From NCBI RefSeq assembly GCF_018333215.1, contig NZ_BORO01000005.1:1-64000 (forward strand): a DNA stretch of 64,000 bases, read 5' to 3'. The position numbers were made by a program, and so were the translations under genes. Below, piece after piece: positions 1-7,827 of this stretch. Position 1 is the first letter of the stretch. Each line of letters starts with the position of its first letter. Source of the DNA: Oceanobacillus sp. J11TS1. Lineage in GTDB: Bacteria; Bacillota; Bacilli; Bacillales; Amphibacillaceae. The notes under the pieces were generated by a model. The model searched no databases. It was not told the origin of the DNA and was given only the letters and a program-made list of their open reading frames with translations.

Positions 1-27
1 TACGGGGAGTAGGTAAGAAACGAGCTA

Positions 28-73
28 ATTTTCAGACACCTTCCCCGGGTACCCGGGGAAGGTGTCTGAAAAT
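28..73. repeat. 46-bp perfect palindrome
   Basis: Two 23-base arms meet without a spacer at a central GGTACC, and every position pairs. The arm contains CAGACACC followed by a GC-rich CCCCGGG core, in an otherwise AT-rich region. It lies about 25 bases upstream of the decayed start of the next gene. There is no long T run on either side beyond the three or four Ts of the arm itself, so it may be a hairpin terminator or, more likely, a mobile extragenic palindrome of the kind mobilised by Y1 (RAYT-type) transposases. No transposase is present in the window. Confidence 0.85.
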
Positions 74-97
74 ACATCCCAATAGAGAGGATACCCT

Positions 98-882
98 ATT
101 AATTTACACAAACTTATTGACAGTACCGCGCATCAAAAGGAATTGGCAGAGAGATTGCTAAAGAAATTGCTGCCCATGGAGGTATACCTATTGTAATTGC
201 AAGATCTAGTGACTTACTAGAAAAACTAGCCGATGAAATAGAGGAAAATAATGGTGCCTGTAAAGTCTATCCAATTGAGAAATTTTCAAAGGAAGCCATT
301 GAAGAACAAATTAATGAAATAATTGAAAAAGAGAAACGCATTCATGGTTTAATTAACAATGCAGGATTTGGCGTATTTGATTCGATAGCAGAATTGCATA
401 TAGAAGACATAGAGGAAATGTTTCAAGTGAATGTTTTATCTGGTATTCAATATACACAAGCGTTTCTGCCGCATTTTCTGCAATTTAAGGGAAGATCTCA
501 TATTATAAATATTGTTTCTCAAGCGGCCAAGTTGCCAACTCCTAAATCGGCAGGTTATGTTGCTTCTAAACAAGCCATGCTTGGTTTTACAGATGTACTG
601 AGACAGGAAACAAGGGAAAGTAATCTTGTTGTTACTGCAGTGAATCTGGGTCCGGTTAAAACGAGCTTCTTTGAGACTGCTGATAAAAGTGGTACTTATC
701 AGCAAAATGTGGAAAAGTATATGCTCCAGCCTAAAAAAGTAGCTTCTAAAGTCGTTCAATCTCTATTTACCAGGAGAAGAGAGATTAATATGCCTTGGTG
801 GATGGAAATAGGGAGTATATTTTATCGTTTATTTCCTGGGTTAATGGAAAGCCTTTTGAAATCGCAATTTAATAAAAAATAA
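98..882 (+). pseudogene. Short-chain dehydrogenase/reductase, start lost and N-terminus frameshifted
   Basis: The reading frame from about 121 to 882 encodes an SDR: the end of the cofactor loop (ASKGIGREIA), NNAGFG in the middle and the active-site YxxxK as YVASK. A stop at 118-120 closes the frame and no ATG, GTG or TTG opens it before the internal ATG at 394, which would discard the whole nucleotide-binding fold. A relic of the true start is visible: AGAGAGG is followed by ATT-AAT-TTA at 98-106 where ATG would be expected, in a different frame from the body. Start-codon loss plus a frameshift near 125-135 therefore explains the gene. The C-terminal part resembles the Bacillus YqjQ-type SDRs, which fits the yqj-yqk neighbourhood. 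A sequencing error cannot be excluded. Confidence 0.7.
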
Positions 883-936
883 GGATAATGGACCTGCTAA
901 GTTAATTTCGACCATTTGATTTTGGATGAACCAAAA

Positions 937-1107
937 GAGGTTGAGACAAAAATGATTTTTATCCAGCAACTTCCGAACATCATTTGTGCGAATATACGCT
1001 TAAGAAATATACGCGGCTTTCTCGCAGGAATCTACGTATGTTTTCTACGCGCTAATAGCATATTGTTCGGGTTCTAGACAAAACACTTTGCTTTTTGTCC
1101 CAATCTC
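937..1107. repeat. Non-coding element with terminal inverted repeats (171 bp)
   Basis: The ends are imperfect inverted repeats: GAGGTTGAGACAAAAA on the left and TTTTTGTCCCAATCTC on the right, 14 of 16 positions pairing. Inside, CCGAACA and TGTTCGG form a second inverted pair, so the element could fold into one long hairpin. It has no coding frame. It lies between the SDR pseudogene and a minus-strand gene. The look is that of a MITE-like intergenic repeat, and similar GAGGTTGGGACAAAA-bounded elements are familiar from Bacillaceae genomes. Confidence 0.7.
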
Positions 1108-1172
1108 TATGATAAAACTTTATCTAATTCAAGCATCTTCAATAACCTTTGACTTTGCTTTTGGGGATCTTT

Positions 1173-1406
1173 CTAAACAGTAAGACCATCTATAAAACTT
1201 CCCATCACAGATTTAAATACTAGTACAGCTATAATAAAGCCAACAATAATAATGATACTAGCTGCGAGTTTGCCTTTCTCCTGGGTAGATTTTGATTTAT
1301 CACTATTCAATGATCTTTTTTTTACGAGCATTGCTACCAATCCGAAAGGAAGAAAAGCAATTAAAAATAAAATACACGCGATAAATATTCCTGCAATTAA
1401 AGCCAA
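1173..1406 (-). CDS. Small two-helix membrane protein of unknown function
   Basis: This 77-residue product starts at a TTG about 10 bases downstream of a strong AGGAGG, which decides the start. Residues about 3-27 form a first hydrophobic helix. A basic, polar loop follows (KKRSLNSDKSKSTQEKGK), then a second helix at about 49-70. The topology is a simple hairpin in the membrane. I do not recognise the family and give no function. It stands alone on the minus strand between two repeat elements and is not obviously in an operon. A chance frame is unlikely given the ribosome site and clean helices, but the protein could be lineage-specific. Confidence 0.6.
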   Translation of the reverse strand: MALIAGIFIACILFLIAFLPFGLVAMLVKKRSLNSDKSKSTQEKGKLAASIIIIVGFIIAVLVFKSVMGSFIDGLTV

Positions 1407-1495
1407 GACGCCACTTCCTCCTAAATAATAATTTCTTAATAAGCGGTATAATTATACACTATTTCCTACTTATTTTTAATAAGAGATATTTTATA

Positions 1496-1578
1496 GGAGG
1501 ATAAAAAGGACCAACTGGCTAAAGTTTCAAGCGCCGTAAAACGACAAAGGAGTTCTTAGTAAAAGTTCTTGTTCTCCA
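1496..1578 (+). repeat. Short copy of the modular intergenic repeat
   Basis: The first 19 bases are identical to positions 62420-62438 of the long copy, and the last part (TTAGTAAAAGTTCTTGTTCT) matches the right part of that copy (about 62688-62710). The whole middle is missing, so this looks like an internal-deletion derivative with conserved ends. Confidence 0.65.
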
Positions 1579-1649
1579 TGTTTTGTTTATACTAATAGAA
1601 ATAATGCTTGTATGAAGCAGCTTGATTATAATGATTTTTATACCTTTTA

Positions 1650-2570
1650 TTAACGATGCGCTTCATATTGAGAAGCTTTTGTTAGCTGCTGTAAGATAGG
1701 GTAAGCAGCGTCAGCAATTTCATTGATGGATTGGTGGACTGCAATATTTTGTTCTAATTGCTCTAAAGAACCTGCCCCAAAAACAGTTGATGTAATCGCA
1801 GGATGATTTGCCACGTAATACATAGCTAATTGCTGTAACGAACTGTCTGGAATAGCTTGTTCAATTTCATAGTAAAGCGATTTTAACTCATTATAAGAAT
1901 AATCCAGATAGCCTTCATGACCTTTTTTATCTAAGACCTCATCAGCCTTATTACTTAACAAACCTTTCGCAAGCGGTCCGCGTGCAACGACACTGATTTG
2001 ATTTTCCTCTGTAATAGGTAAAATCGCCTCTTCTGGCCGGCGGTCTAAGAGACTATATTGTGTCATTAGCACATCAATCGAAGAGCGGATTGCATATTCA
2101 CGAACGACATTTGGACGAACAGAAGAAATTCCATATGCACGAATAAGACCATCCTTTTTTAATTCTTCAAATGCTTCTATGGTTTCGTTAATGGGATCCT
2201 CCAATGTCCCACCATGAAGCATATAGACATCAATATAGTCTGTATTTAATCTTTTCAAACTATGACGGACAGCTTCATGGATATACTTTTTCGATGGATC
2301 CCAAAACCAATCTCCCTTACCTTCTTGGAAATGATTCCCTACTTTTGTAGTAATGACGACCTCAGATCTACGGTGTTTAATGGCTTCTCCAACAATCTTT
2401 TCATTCTCCCCAAAATTATAGAGATCTGCCGTATCTAAATGATTAATGCCTTTATCTAAAGCATAATCAATCATTTTCTTTCCGTGTTGAACGTTTGTTC
2501 CCAAGGACATGCAGCCAAGTGTTAAATCAGAAATTTCAATATCGCTTTTACCAAGCTGACGTTTTTTCAT
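1650..2570 (-). CDS. yqkF: Aldo/keto reductase (YqkF type)
   Basis: A cytosolic NADPH-dependent oxidoreductase of 306 residues, the usual length of the family. The catalytic tetrad is visible: Asp46 and Tyr51 in DTADLY, Lys76 in TTK and His119 in MLHGG. Several alpha/beta-barrel strands can be followed to the C-terminus (TSTVFGAGS for the cofactor phosphate). The start ATG has AGGAGG seven bases upstream. The gene is divergent from nudF, as yqkF and nudF are neighbours in B. subtilis, and the symbol rests on family plus position. The physiological substrate is unknown. Family members reduce a broad range of aldehydes and ketones. Confidence 0.85.
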   Translation of the reverse strand: MKKRQLGKSDIEISDLTLGCMSLGTNVQHGKKMIDYALDKGINHLDTADLYNFGENEKIVGEAIKHRRSEVVITTKVGNHFQEGKGDWFWDPSKKYIHEAVRHSLKRLNTDYIDVYMLHGGTLEDPINETIEAFEELKKDGLIRAYGISSVRPNVVREYAIRSSIDVLMTQYSLLDRRPEEAILPITEENQISVVARGPLAKGLLSNKADEVLDKKGHEGYLDYSYNELKSLYYEIEQAIPDSSLQQLAMYYVANHPAITSTVFGAGSLEQLEQNIAVHQSINEIADAAYPILQQLTKASQYEAHR

Positions 2571-2721
2571 TTTAATTCCTCCTGTCTATTTCCTATGCAT
2601 ATATTGTAGAGGGAGAGCGTAAAGAATACAATTAATAACTTGTAACACGTAAGTTTTCTCTTATCTCCAGAAAATATAATAATATTTTGGAATAAATATG
2701 TAAAAACTTAAAACGAATAAG

Positions 2722-2750
2722 AAGAAAAATAGGAATTTCCTTGCTACAAT
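2722..2750 (+). promoter_or_regulatory. Probable extended -10 promoter for nudF
   Basis: TGCTACAAT at 2742-2750 is an extended -10 element (TGnTACAAT). The matching -35 region is AT-rich without a good TTGACA. It lies about 50 bases upstream of the nudF start. Confidence 0.4.
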
Positions 2751-2800
2751 GAAGTAGAGCAATTAGAAGGAATCAAAAATGAAAAGGTGGACGAACAGAT

Positions 2801-3340
2801 ATGCAATTTGAAGAAAAAACAGTAGCCTCTAAACAAATTTTTTCAGGAAAAATTATAGATCTTCAGGTGGACGAAGTTAAACTTCCTAATGGAGAAACTG
2901 CAGAGAGAGAACTTGTCTATCATCCTGGTGCAGTAGCAATTATTCCAATTACAGAAGATAATAAAATTGTTCTTGTGGAGCAGTATCGAAAACCATTAGA
3001 AAGAACATTGATTGAAATTCCGGCAGGGAAACTCGAAAAGAATGAAAACCCATTAACTGCAGCGGTACGTGAACTAGAAGAAGAAACGGGGTATACGACT
3101 ACAAATTTATCTCAAGTTACTTCATTTTATACCTCTCCGGGATTTGCGAATGAAAAAGTTTATGTTTATATTACGAATGATTTAATTAAAATGGAAAACC
3201 CGCCCGCTGGTGATGACGATGAATTTGTTCAAATTATGGAAGTGACGTTAGATGAGGCAAAAGACCTTGTGGAAGAAGGGCGTATTCAAGATGCGAAAAC
3301 AAACTATGCAATTCTCTATTTACATGCCTTAAACAAATAA
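2801..3340 (+). CDS. nudF: ADP-ribose pyrophosphatase
   Basis: Nudix hydrolase of 179 residues that splits ADP-ribose into AMP and ribose 5-phosphate, clearing a reactive NAD breakdown product from the cytosol. The full Nudix box is present: G-x5-E-x7-RELEEETGY, starting at GKLEKNE. The YHPGAVAII segment before it and the FYTSPGFANE segment after it are typical of the ADP-ribose subfamily. Start at ATG 2801 behind AAGGTGG. It sits between yqkF and spoIIM as in B. subtilis (yqkG/nudF), though the genes between nudF and spoIIM there are absent here. Confidence 0.92.
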   Translation: MQFEEKTVASKQIFSGKIIDLQVDEVKLPNGETAERELVYHPGAVAIIPITEDNKIVLVEQYRKPLERTLIEIPAGKLEKNENPLTAAVRELEEETGYTTTNLSQVTSFYTSPGFANEKVYVYITNDLIKMENPPAGDDDEFVQIMEVTLDEAKDLVEEGRIQDAKTNYAILYLHALNK

Positions 3341-3477
3341 GAAAGAAGAAGGGCAGTAAGAGAAAATGATATAGGTGATATTCTATATGCTCTATCAATA
3401 GACAAAAAATTAATAGGTATGTTTTAAATGGGATTCTCATAGATTGAAATATAGGAAATATAGTCAGGAGGATCCGA

Positions 3478-4122
3478 ATGTATAATACCTCTCATAATTT
3501 GTTGATCGAGCATATTAGACGGCATACTACCATTTATGTATTTACAACCATTCTTTTTCTAACAGGTATCGTGTTTGGGGCTATTTTAGTGAATAGTATG
3601 GATTTTGTGCAAAGACAAAATCTATTCTTTTACTTAGAACGGTTCTTTACACAGCAAACAAATGATGGGGAAGTTATTCATCGACAAGATGTTTTCATTC
3701 AAAGTCTTCTTTATCATGTGAAGTACCTTTCTTTTATGCTTTTACTAGCGCTAAGTATGATTGGGCTGCCAATTATTTGGATTATGTTATTTATGAAAGG
3801 ATTTGTTGTTGGTTTTTCGGTTGGTTTTATGGTTAATCAATTAGGGGGACAAGGATTGCTTTTATCAGCTATATCGATTGCTCCTCAAAATCTATTGATT
3901 ATTCCGATATATATCATTGCTGGCAGTGTTGCCATGATATTTTCAATGGGATTATGGCAGAAGTTATTTTTAAAGCACCACCACCAGCAAGTGTTACCTC
4001 CTTTTATCAGGCTGGTTATTACTTTTGTTATTTTAATGATTTTTACAGCTCTGGCAGCATTAATGGAAGCTTACTTGTCCAATACACTAATGATTGAATG
4101 GATTGAAAGATACGAGGGATAG
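3478..4122 (+). CDS. spoIIM: Stage II sporulation protein M
   Basis: Integral membrane protein of 214 residues with about five hydrophobic segments (roughly 17-40, 81-100, 104-118, 126-155 and 177-200). SpoIIM works with SpoIID and SpoIIP in the mother cell to remove septal peptidoglycan so that the membrane can engulf the forespore. The segment GLPIIWIMLFMKGFVVGFSV is typical of the family. ATG 3478 follows a strong AGGAGG. The neighbour fur is the same as in B. subtilis. I saw no clear SigE promoter. Confidence 0.93.
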   Translation: MYNTSHNLLIEHIRRHTTIYVFTTILFLTGIVFGAILVNSMDFVQRQNLFFYLERFFTQQTNDGEVIHRQDVFIQSLLYHVKYLSFMLLLALSMIGLPIIWIMLFMKGFVVGFSVGFMVNQLGGQGLLLSAISIAPQNLLIIPIYIIAGSVAMIFSMGLWQKLFLKHHHQQVLPPFIRLVITFVILMIFTALAALMEAYLSNTLMIEWIERYEG

Positions 4123-4228
4123 CTCTTTGTTTTATTATCCTCTAGGAAGAAATGTTGTCCTCCCTGTATATCGTCTTCTTAAAACTTGCTAAGAGAGTTT
4201 CTTGCATTATATAATAATTGATATTACT

Positions 4229-4243
4229 TTATAATTATTATTA
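4229..4243 (+). promoter_or_regulatory. PerR-box-like operator upstream of fur
   Basis: TTATAATTATTATTA matches the PerR box consensus TTATAATnATTATAA at all but one specified position. It lies 20 bases before the fur -35 element. In B. subtilis, fur is a known PerR target, so peroxide-linked control of fur is the likely role. The site is also AT-rich enough to overlap a weak Fur-type 7-1-7 match. Confidence 0.6.
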
Positions 4244-4263
4244 ATAATAATTGAGAATACTCT

Positions 4264-4292
4264 TTGACACACGATAGATAGATGCATATAAT
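4264..4292 (+). promoter_or_regulatory. SigA promoter of fur
   Basis: TTGACA (4264-4269), a 17-base spacer and TATAAT (4287-4292) give a full consensus vegetative promoter about 30 bases before the fur start codon. Confidence 0.85.
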
Positions 4293-4322
4293 GAAGATGT
4301 AAAGTGAGGGAGGCGACTATCC

Positions 4323-4793
4323 ATGGAACACCGGATTGAAAAAATAAAAAAACAGCTACATTCGCATAGCTACAAATTAACTCCCCAAAGGGAAGCTACG
4401 GTTCGAGTGCTTCTTGAAAGAGAGGAAGATCACTTAAGTGCTGAGGACGTTTATCTTCTTGTAAAGGAGAAATCACCAGAAATTGGTTTGGCAACCGTTT
4501 ATCGTACATTAGAATTATTATCTGAACTTAAAATAGTAGACAAAATTAATTTTGGCGATGGTGTATCACGATATGACCTGCGTAAAGAAGGTGCTAAACA
4601 CTTTCACCATCATCTCGTATGTATTGAATGTGGTTCTGTAGAAGAAATTGAGAATGATTTATTAGGTGAAGTAGAACAAATTGTTGAGAATGATTGGGGC
4701 TTTGAGGTAAAAGACCACCGATTAACTTTTCATGGAATTTGTCGCCAATGTCAAAAAGTTGTTGTAAAAGAGGATGTTCAAAAAGCAACATAA
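4323..4793 (+). CDS. fur: Ferric uptake regulator
   Basis: Iron-dependent DNA-binding repressor of 156 residues. The N-terminal winged helix spans about 10-85, with PEIGLATVYRTLELL as the recognition region. The dimerisation/metal domain follows. It contains HFHHHLVC (His93 to Cys100) and two CxxC pairs (Cys100/Cys103 and Cys140/Cys143) for the structural zinc. Fe2+-Fur represses siderophore and iron-uptake genes. Start ATG 4323 has GGAGG about nine bases upstream. Position between spoIIM and yqzK-xerD matches B. subtilis fur. The PerR-like box and strong promoter just upstream suggest control by peroxide stress. Confidence 0.95.
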   Translation: MEHRIEKIKKQLHSHSYKLTPQREATVRVLLEREEDHLSAEDVYLLVKEKSPEIGLATVYRTLELLSELKIVDKINFGDGVSRYDLRKEGAKHFHHHLVCIECGSVEEIENDLLGEVEQIVENDWGFEVKDHRLTFHGICRQCQKVVVKEDVQKAT

Positions 4794-4812
4794 AGTATAT
4801 AATCAGACCATA

Positions 4813-4845
4813 AGACCTTTTTCTAAAACAGGGAAAGGTTTTATT
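4813..4845 (+). terminator. Probable terminator after fur
   Basis: ACCTTTTTC and GGGAAAGGT pair with two G-T wobbles around a short loop, followed by TTTTATTT. Confidence 0.55.
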
Positions 4846-4888
4846 TCATATAGCAGGAAATTTTATCGTTGTGGTTGATAAATCGGCT

Positions 4889-5017
4889 TCACTTCTTCAT
4901 TCTAATCCCCCATCTTGCTTCATTTTTATAAATATCCTGTGTTTCCGTCATTCCTATCATAAGCTCGGTTATAATCCCCAGAAACAGGAGTGGATATGGT
5001 TGCCGATTAGTTGTCAT
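4889..5017 (-). CDS. Small protein of 42 residues, unknown function
   Basis: A short gene on the opposite strand to fur and xerD. ATG (complement of 5015-5017) is preceded by AAGGAGG six bases upstream, and a near-consensus SigA promoter lies about 30 bases further up (5051-5079). The product begins MTTNRQPYPLLFLGIITELM and ends in a polar, basic tail (RWGIRMKK). The N-terminal half is moderately hydrophobic, too short to call a secure membrane helix. I do not recognise it. Promoter, ribosome site and frame together make translation likely even though the length alone would not. It is the only candidate gene in the 570-base gap between fur and yqzK. Confidence 0.55.
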   Translation of the reverse strand: MTTNRQPYPLLFLGIITELMIGMTETQDIYKNEARWGIRMKK

Positions 5018-5050
5018 CTATCCTCCTTCTTTATAACCTCCATTTGACTA

Positions 5051-5079
5051 ATTATAATATGTCATAATAAACAACACAA
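5051..5079 (-). promoter_or_regulatory. SigA promoter for the 42-residue gene
   Basis: Read on the minus strand: TTGTGT, a 17-base spacer, TATAAT. It points at the small gene 4889-5017 and is back to back with a plus-strand promoter. Confidence 0.6.
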
Positions 5080-5098
5080 AAGGATGGAACGTTTGTAG

Positions 5099-5127
5099 TT
5101 TAACTCTGCTGCTAACCATTGTATAAT
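5099..5127 (+). promoter_or_regulatory. SigA-type promoter towards yqzK-xerD
   Basis: TTTAAC, 17 bases, TATAAT. The leader to yqzK would be about 230 bases. That leader holds an AT-rich hairpin at 5227-5254 (TTTTTAAAAT paired with ATTTTAAAAA) and no good open frame. Confidence 0.5.
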
Positions 5128-5366
5128 ATGAACAGACCCAGATGTATTTCTAATAGATGATGAAACGGTTAATAGCGAAAAAATGCAACATGCGCGAAAT
5201 TGGTAGGGGATCGTCTGTTTGCTGGTTTTTTAAAATAACCTTCTATTTTAAAAATTGCTTCTTTTTCTAGTGTTTTTGAATTTGTTACTCGCATATTCTA
5301 ACTATAAAAGTGTTTGATTCTGATATGGGGAATCAGCAAATCTTTTACATTCCGGGAGGTTAGGGT

Positions 5367-5573
5367 ATGGAAAAGCATTTGAAAGACGGTATGAAGCTAT
5401 TTATTTGGTTTATGATAGGCGCTTGCTTTTTTACAGGATGCTTACATTTTATGTATCGAGAATTTCAAGAAATACATCGCTATGATCCACCGGAAGGACC
5501 AGCAGTTAAAGTTATGAATCAGGAGGTACCATTGTTTGACTGGTTCCCATTTGATTTTATGAAAGGGGAATAA
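5367..5573 (+). CDS. yqzK: YqzK-like small membrane protein (DUF4227)
   Basis: A 68-residue protein with one N-terminal membrane helix (about 10-30, containing FIWFMIGACFFTGCLHFMY) and a short polar tail. It lies between fur and xerD exactly where B. subtilis has yqzK, six bases before xerD, so the two are probably co-transcribed. ATG 5367 follows GGGAGG. Function is not established in the family. A role linked to XerD is only a guess from position. Confidence 0.8.
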   Translation: MEKHLKDGMKLFIWFMIGACFFTGCLHFMYREFQEIHRYDPPEGPAVKVMNQEVPLFDWFPFDFMKGE

Positions 5574-5579
5574 TTAAAG

Positions 5580-6470
5580 ATGTTGAGATATGCAATAGAA
5601 GATTTCTTTCATTTTCTTCGGGTAGAGCGAGGGTTATCAGATAATACCATCATGTCTTACCAAAGAGATCTTGCAGCCTATGAGAAACACTTAACAAAAT
5701 TAGGGTGTCATTCTTGGAATGAGGTAAATCGTTCAGATATTATGCGCTTTTTATATGAATTAAAGGATAACGGTAAATCAACTGCTACGATTTCAAGGCA
5801 TATATCTTCTATCCGATCCTTTCATCAGTTTTTAATACGGGAAAGAGTTGCCGAAACAGATCCCAGCCTCCATATTGAGACTCCGAAAAAAGATCGAAAG
5901 TTACCGGACACGCTGTCCCAAGAAGAAGTTGATAAATTATTAACAATCAATACAACAAACCCACTGTCTCTCCGTAATAAAGCGATGTTAGAATTATTAT
6001 ATGCGACAGGGTTGCGTGTCTCAGAGATGATAGGTTTAAAACTGGAAGACTTGCACTTAACAATGGGCTTTGTACAATGTATGGGAAAAGGGTCTAAAGA
6101 ACGAATTGTGCCTTTAGGAGATACAGCAAGGAATGTTTTAGAAGATTATATTCAAACAGCAAGAAAAGAACTTGTAAAGAAAAACAATCAAGAAAATGCT
6201 CTTTTTTTAAACCAGCACGGCAGACCTCTGAGCAGACAAGGGTTCTGGAAGATTCTAAAAGGGTTAGCTGCAGAAGCGGGGATACATAAGACGATAACTC
6301 CGCATACATTAAGACATTCTTTTGCAACACATTTATTAGAGAATGGAGCAGATTTAAGAATCGTGCAGGAAATGCTGGGACATGCTGATATATCAACAAC
6401 CCAAATCTATACGCATGTTACCAAAGCAAGATTAAAAGATATTTATCAATCCTATCACCCCCGGGCTTGA
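5580..6470 (+). CDS. xerD: Tyrosine site-specific recombinase XerD
   Basis: Recombinase of 296 residues that, with XerC, resolves chromosome dimers at dif during division. The N-terminal SAM-like domain (about 1-85) has the typical SxxTxxxYxRDL pattern. The C-terminal catalytic domain carries Arg146 (ATGLRVSE), Lys170 (GKGSKER), His242 and Arg245 (HTLRHSF), His268 (LGHAD) and the nucleophile Tyr277 (TQIYTHV). Length and spacing match XerD (B. subtilis RipX). Start ATG 5580 is close behind yqzK. The next gene is deoB, as in B. subtilis. Confidence 0.95.
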   Translation: MLRYAIEDFFHFLRVERGLSDNTIMSYQRDLAAYEKHLTKLGCHSWNEVNRSDIMRFLYELKDNGKSTATISRHISSIRSFHQFLIRERVAETDPSLHIETPKKDRKLPDTLSQEEVDKLLTINTTNPLSLRNKAMLELLYATGLRVSEMIGLKLEDLHLTMGFVQCMGKGSKERIVPLGDTARNVLEDYIQTARKELVKKNNQENALFLNQHGRPLSRQGFWKILKGLAAEAGIHKTITPHTLRHSFATHLLENGADLRIVQEMLGHADISTTQIYTHVTKARLKDIYQSYHPRA

Positions 6471-6617
6471 TGATCGTTGTTAATCCTCTGGCCTGGCTAA
6501 AATGCTTTTCAAATAAAAGAAATTCCTTTATGCTTATGTTGTCAGACATCTAACGTCTGTAAAAGAGTCATACTTATTAGATGTTTCGGGAATATAGTAC
6601 ATAGGAGGTAGATAATA

Positions 6618-7799
6618 ATGAAACAATTTAAACGTGTATTTTTAATTGTAATGGATTCAGTCGGGATTGGCGAGGCGCCAGATGCAGAGAAATTTGATGA
6701 TTTGGGAGCGGATACATTCGGGCATATAGCTGAAGAGATGAACGGACTTAACATGCCGACAATGGGAAGCCTGGGCTTAAGCAATATCAGAGAAATTAAG
6801 GGAATTGCTCCTGCAGAAAAACCAAAGGCTCATTATACAAAAATGCAAGAAGCGTCGAATGGAAAAGATACCATGACAGGTCATTGGGAGATTATGGGGC
6901 TTCGTATCGATCAACCGTTCCGAACATTCCCTGATGGATTTCCAGATGAGCTTATTCAAGCGTTAGAAAAAAAGACAGGAAGAAAAGTAATTGGTAATAA
7001 GCCTGCATCAGGAACAGAGATATTAGTGGAGCTTGGGGAAGAACATATGGAAACAGGCAGTTTGATTGTGTATACTTCAGCAGATTCCGTACTGCAAATT
7101 GCTGCTCATGAAGAGATAGTTCCAGTTGATGAATTATACCGTATCTGTGAAATCGCTAGAGAACTTACATTGGATGAGAAGTATATGGTAGGGCGCGTCA
7201 TTGCACGACCGTTTACAGGGGAACCAGGTGCTTTCGAGCGTACGTCTAACCGTCATGACTATGCATTAAAACCTTTTGGACGCACCGTTATGAATGAATT
7301 AAAAGACGCCGGAATTGATGTGATTGCACTCGGTAAAATATCTGATATTTATGATGGAGAAGGGGTTACAGAAGCTATTCGTACAAAAGATAATGATGAT
7401 GGTATGGTAAAGTTAAGTGACTCTTTGAAAAAAGATTTTACTGGATTAAGCTTCCTCAACCTTGTTGATTTTGACGCGAAATATGGGCATCGCAGGGATC
7501 CCATTGGTTATGGAAAAGCTTTGGAAACTTATGATAAACAGCTTCCAGAAATTCTTGACCAACTGCAGGATGACGATTTGTTAATTATCACGGCTGATCA
7601 TGGGAACGATCCGATACATCATGGTACAGACCACACCCGCGAATATGTGCCGCTTCTTGTTTATCATACAAACATTGAAGAAGGCAAAGAGCTGCCGTTA
7701 CGTACAACATTTGCAGATATCGGAGCAACCATCGCAGATAACTTTAACATTAAATTACCAGAACACGGTACGAGCTTTTTAGATGAGATAAGAAATTAA
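6618..7799 (+). CDS. deoB: Phosphopentomutase
   Basis: Cytosolic enzyme of 393 residues that interconverts ribose or deoxyribose 1-phosphate and 5-phosphate in nucleoside salvage. It belongs to the alkaline-phosphatase superfamily: the N-terminal metal site is Asp13 in VMDSVGIG, the phosphorylated Thr85 lies in [14 protein letters not shown], and the second metal site is ITADHGNDP near residue 330. ATG 6618 follows AGGAGG. It precedes pdp by 19 bases, so the pair forms a pyrimidine-nucleoside salvage unit. In B. subtilis the equivalent drm is followed by purine nucleoside phosphorylase instead. Confidence 0.95.
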   Translation: MKQFKRVFLIVMDSVGIGEAPDAEKFDDLGADTFGHIAEEMNGLNMPTMGSLGLSNIREIKGIAPAEKPKAHYTKMQEASNGKDTMTGHWEIMGLRIDQPFRTFPDGFPDELIQALEKKTGRKVIGNKPASGTEILVELGEEHMETGSLIVYTSADSVLQIAAHEEIVPVDELYRICEIARELTLDEKYMVGRVIARPFTGEPGAFERTSNRHDYALKPFGRTVMNELKDAGIDVIALGKISDIYDGEGVTEAIRTKDNDDGMVKLSDSLKKDFTGLSFLNLVDFDAKYGHRRDPIGYGKALETYDKQLPEILDQLQDDDLLIITADHGNDPIHHGTDHTREYVPLLVYHTNIEEGKELPLRTTFADIGATIADNFNIKLPEHGTSFLDEIRN

Positions 7800-7827
7800 A
7801 AGAGCCTAAAATGAAAGGATGGTCAAC

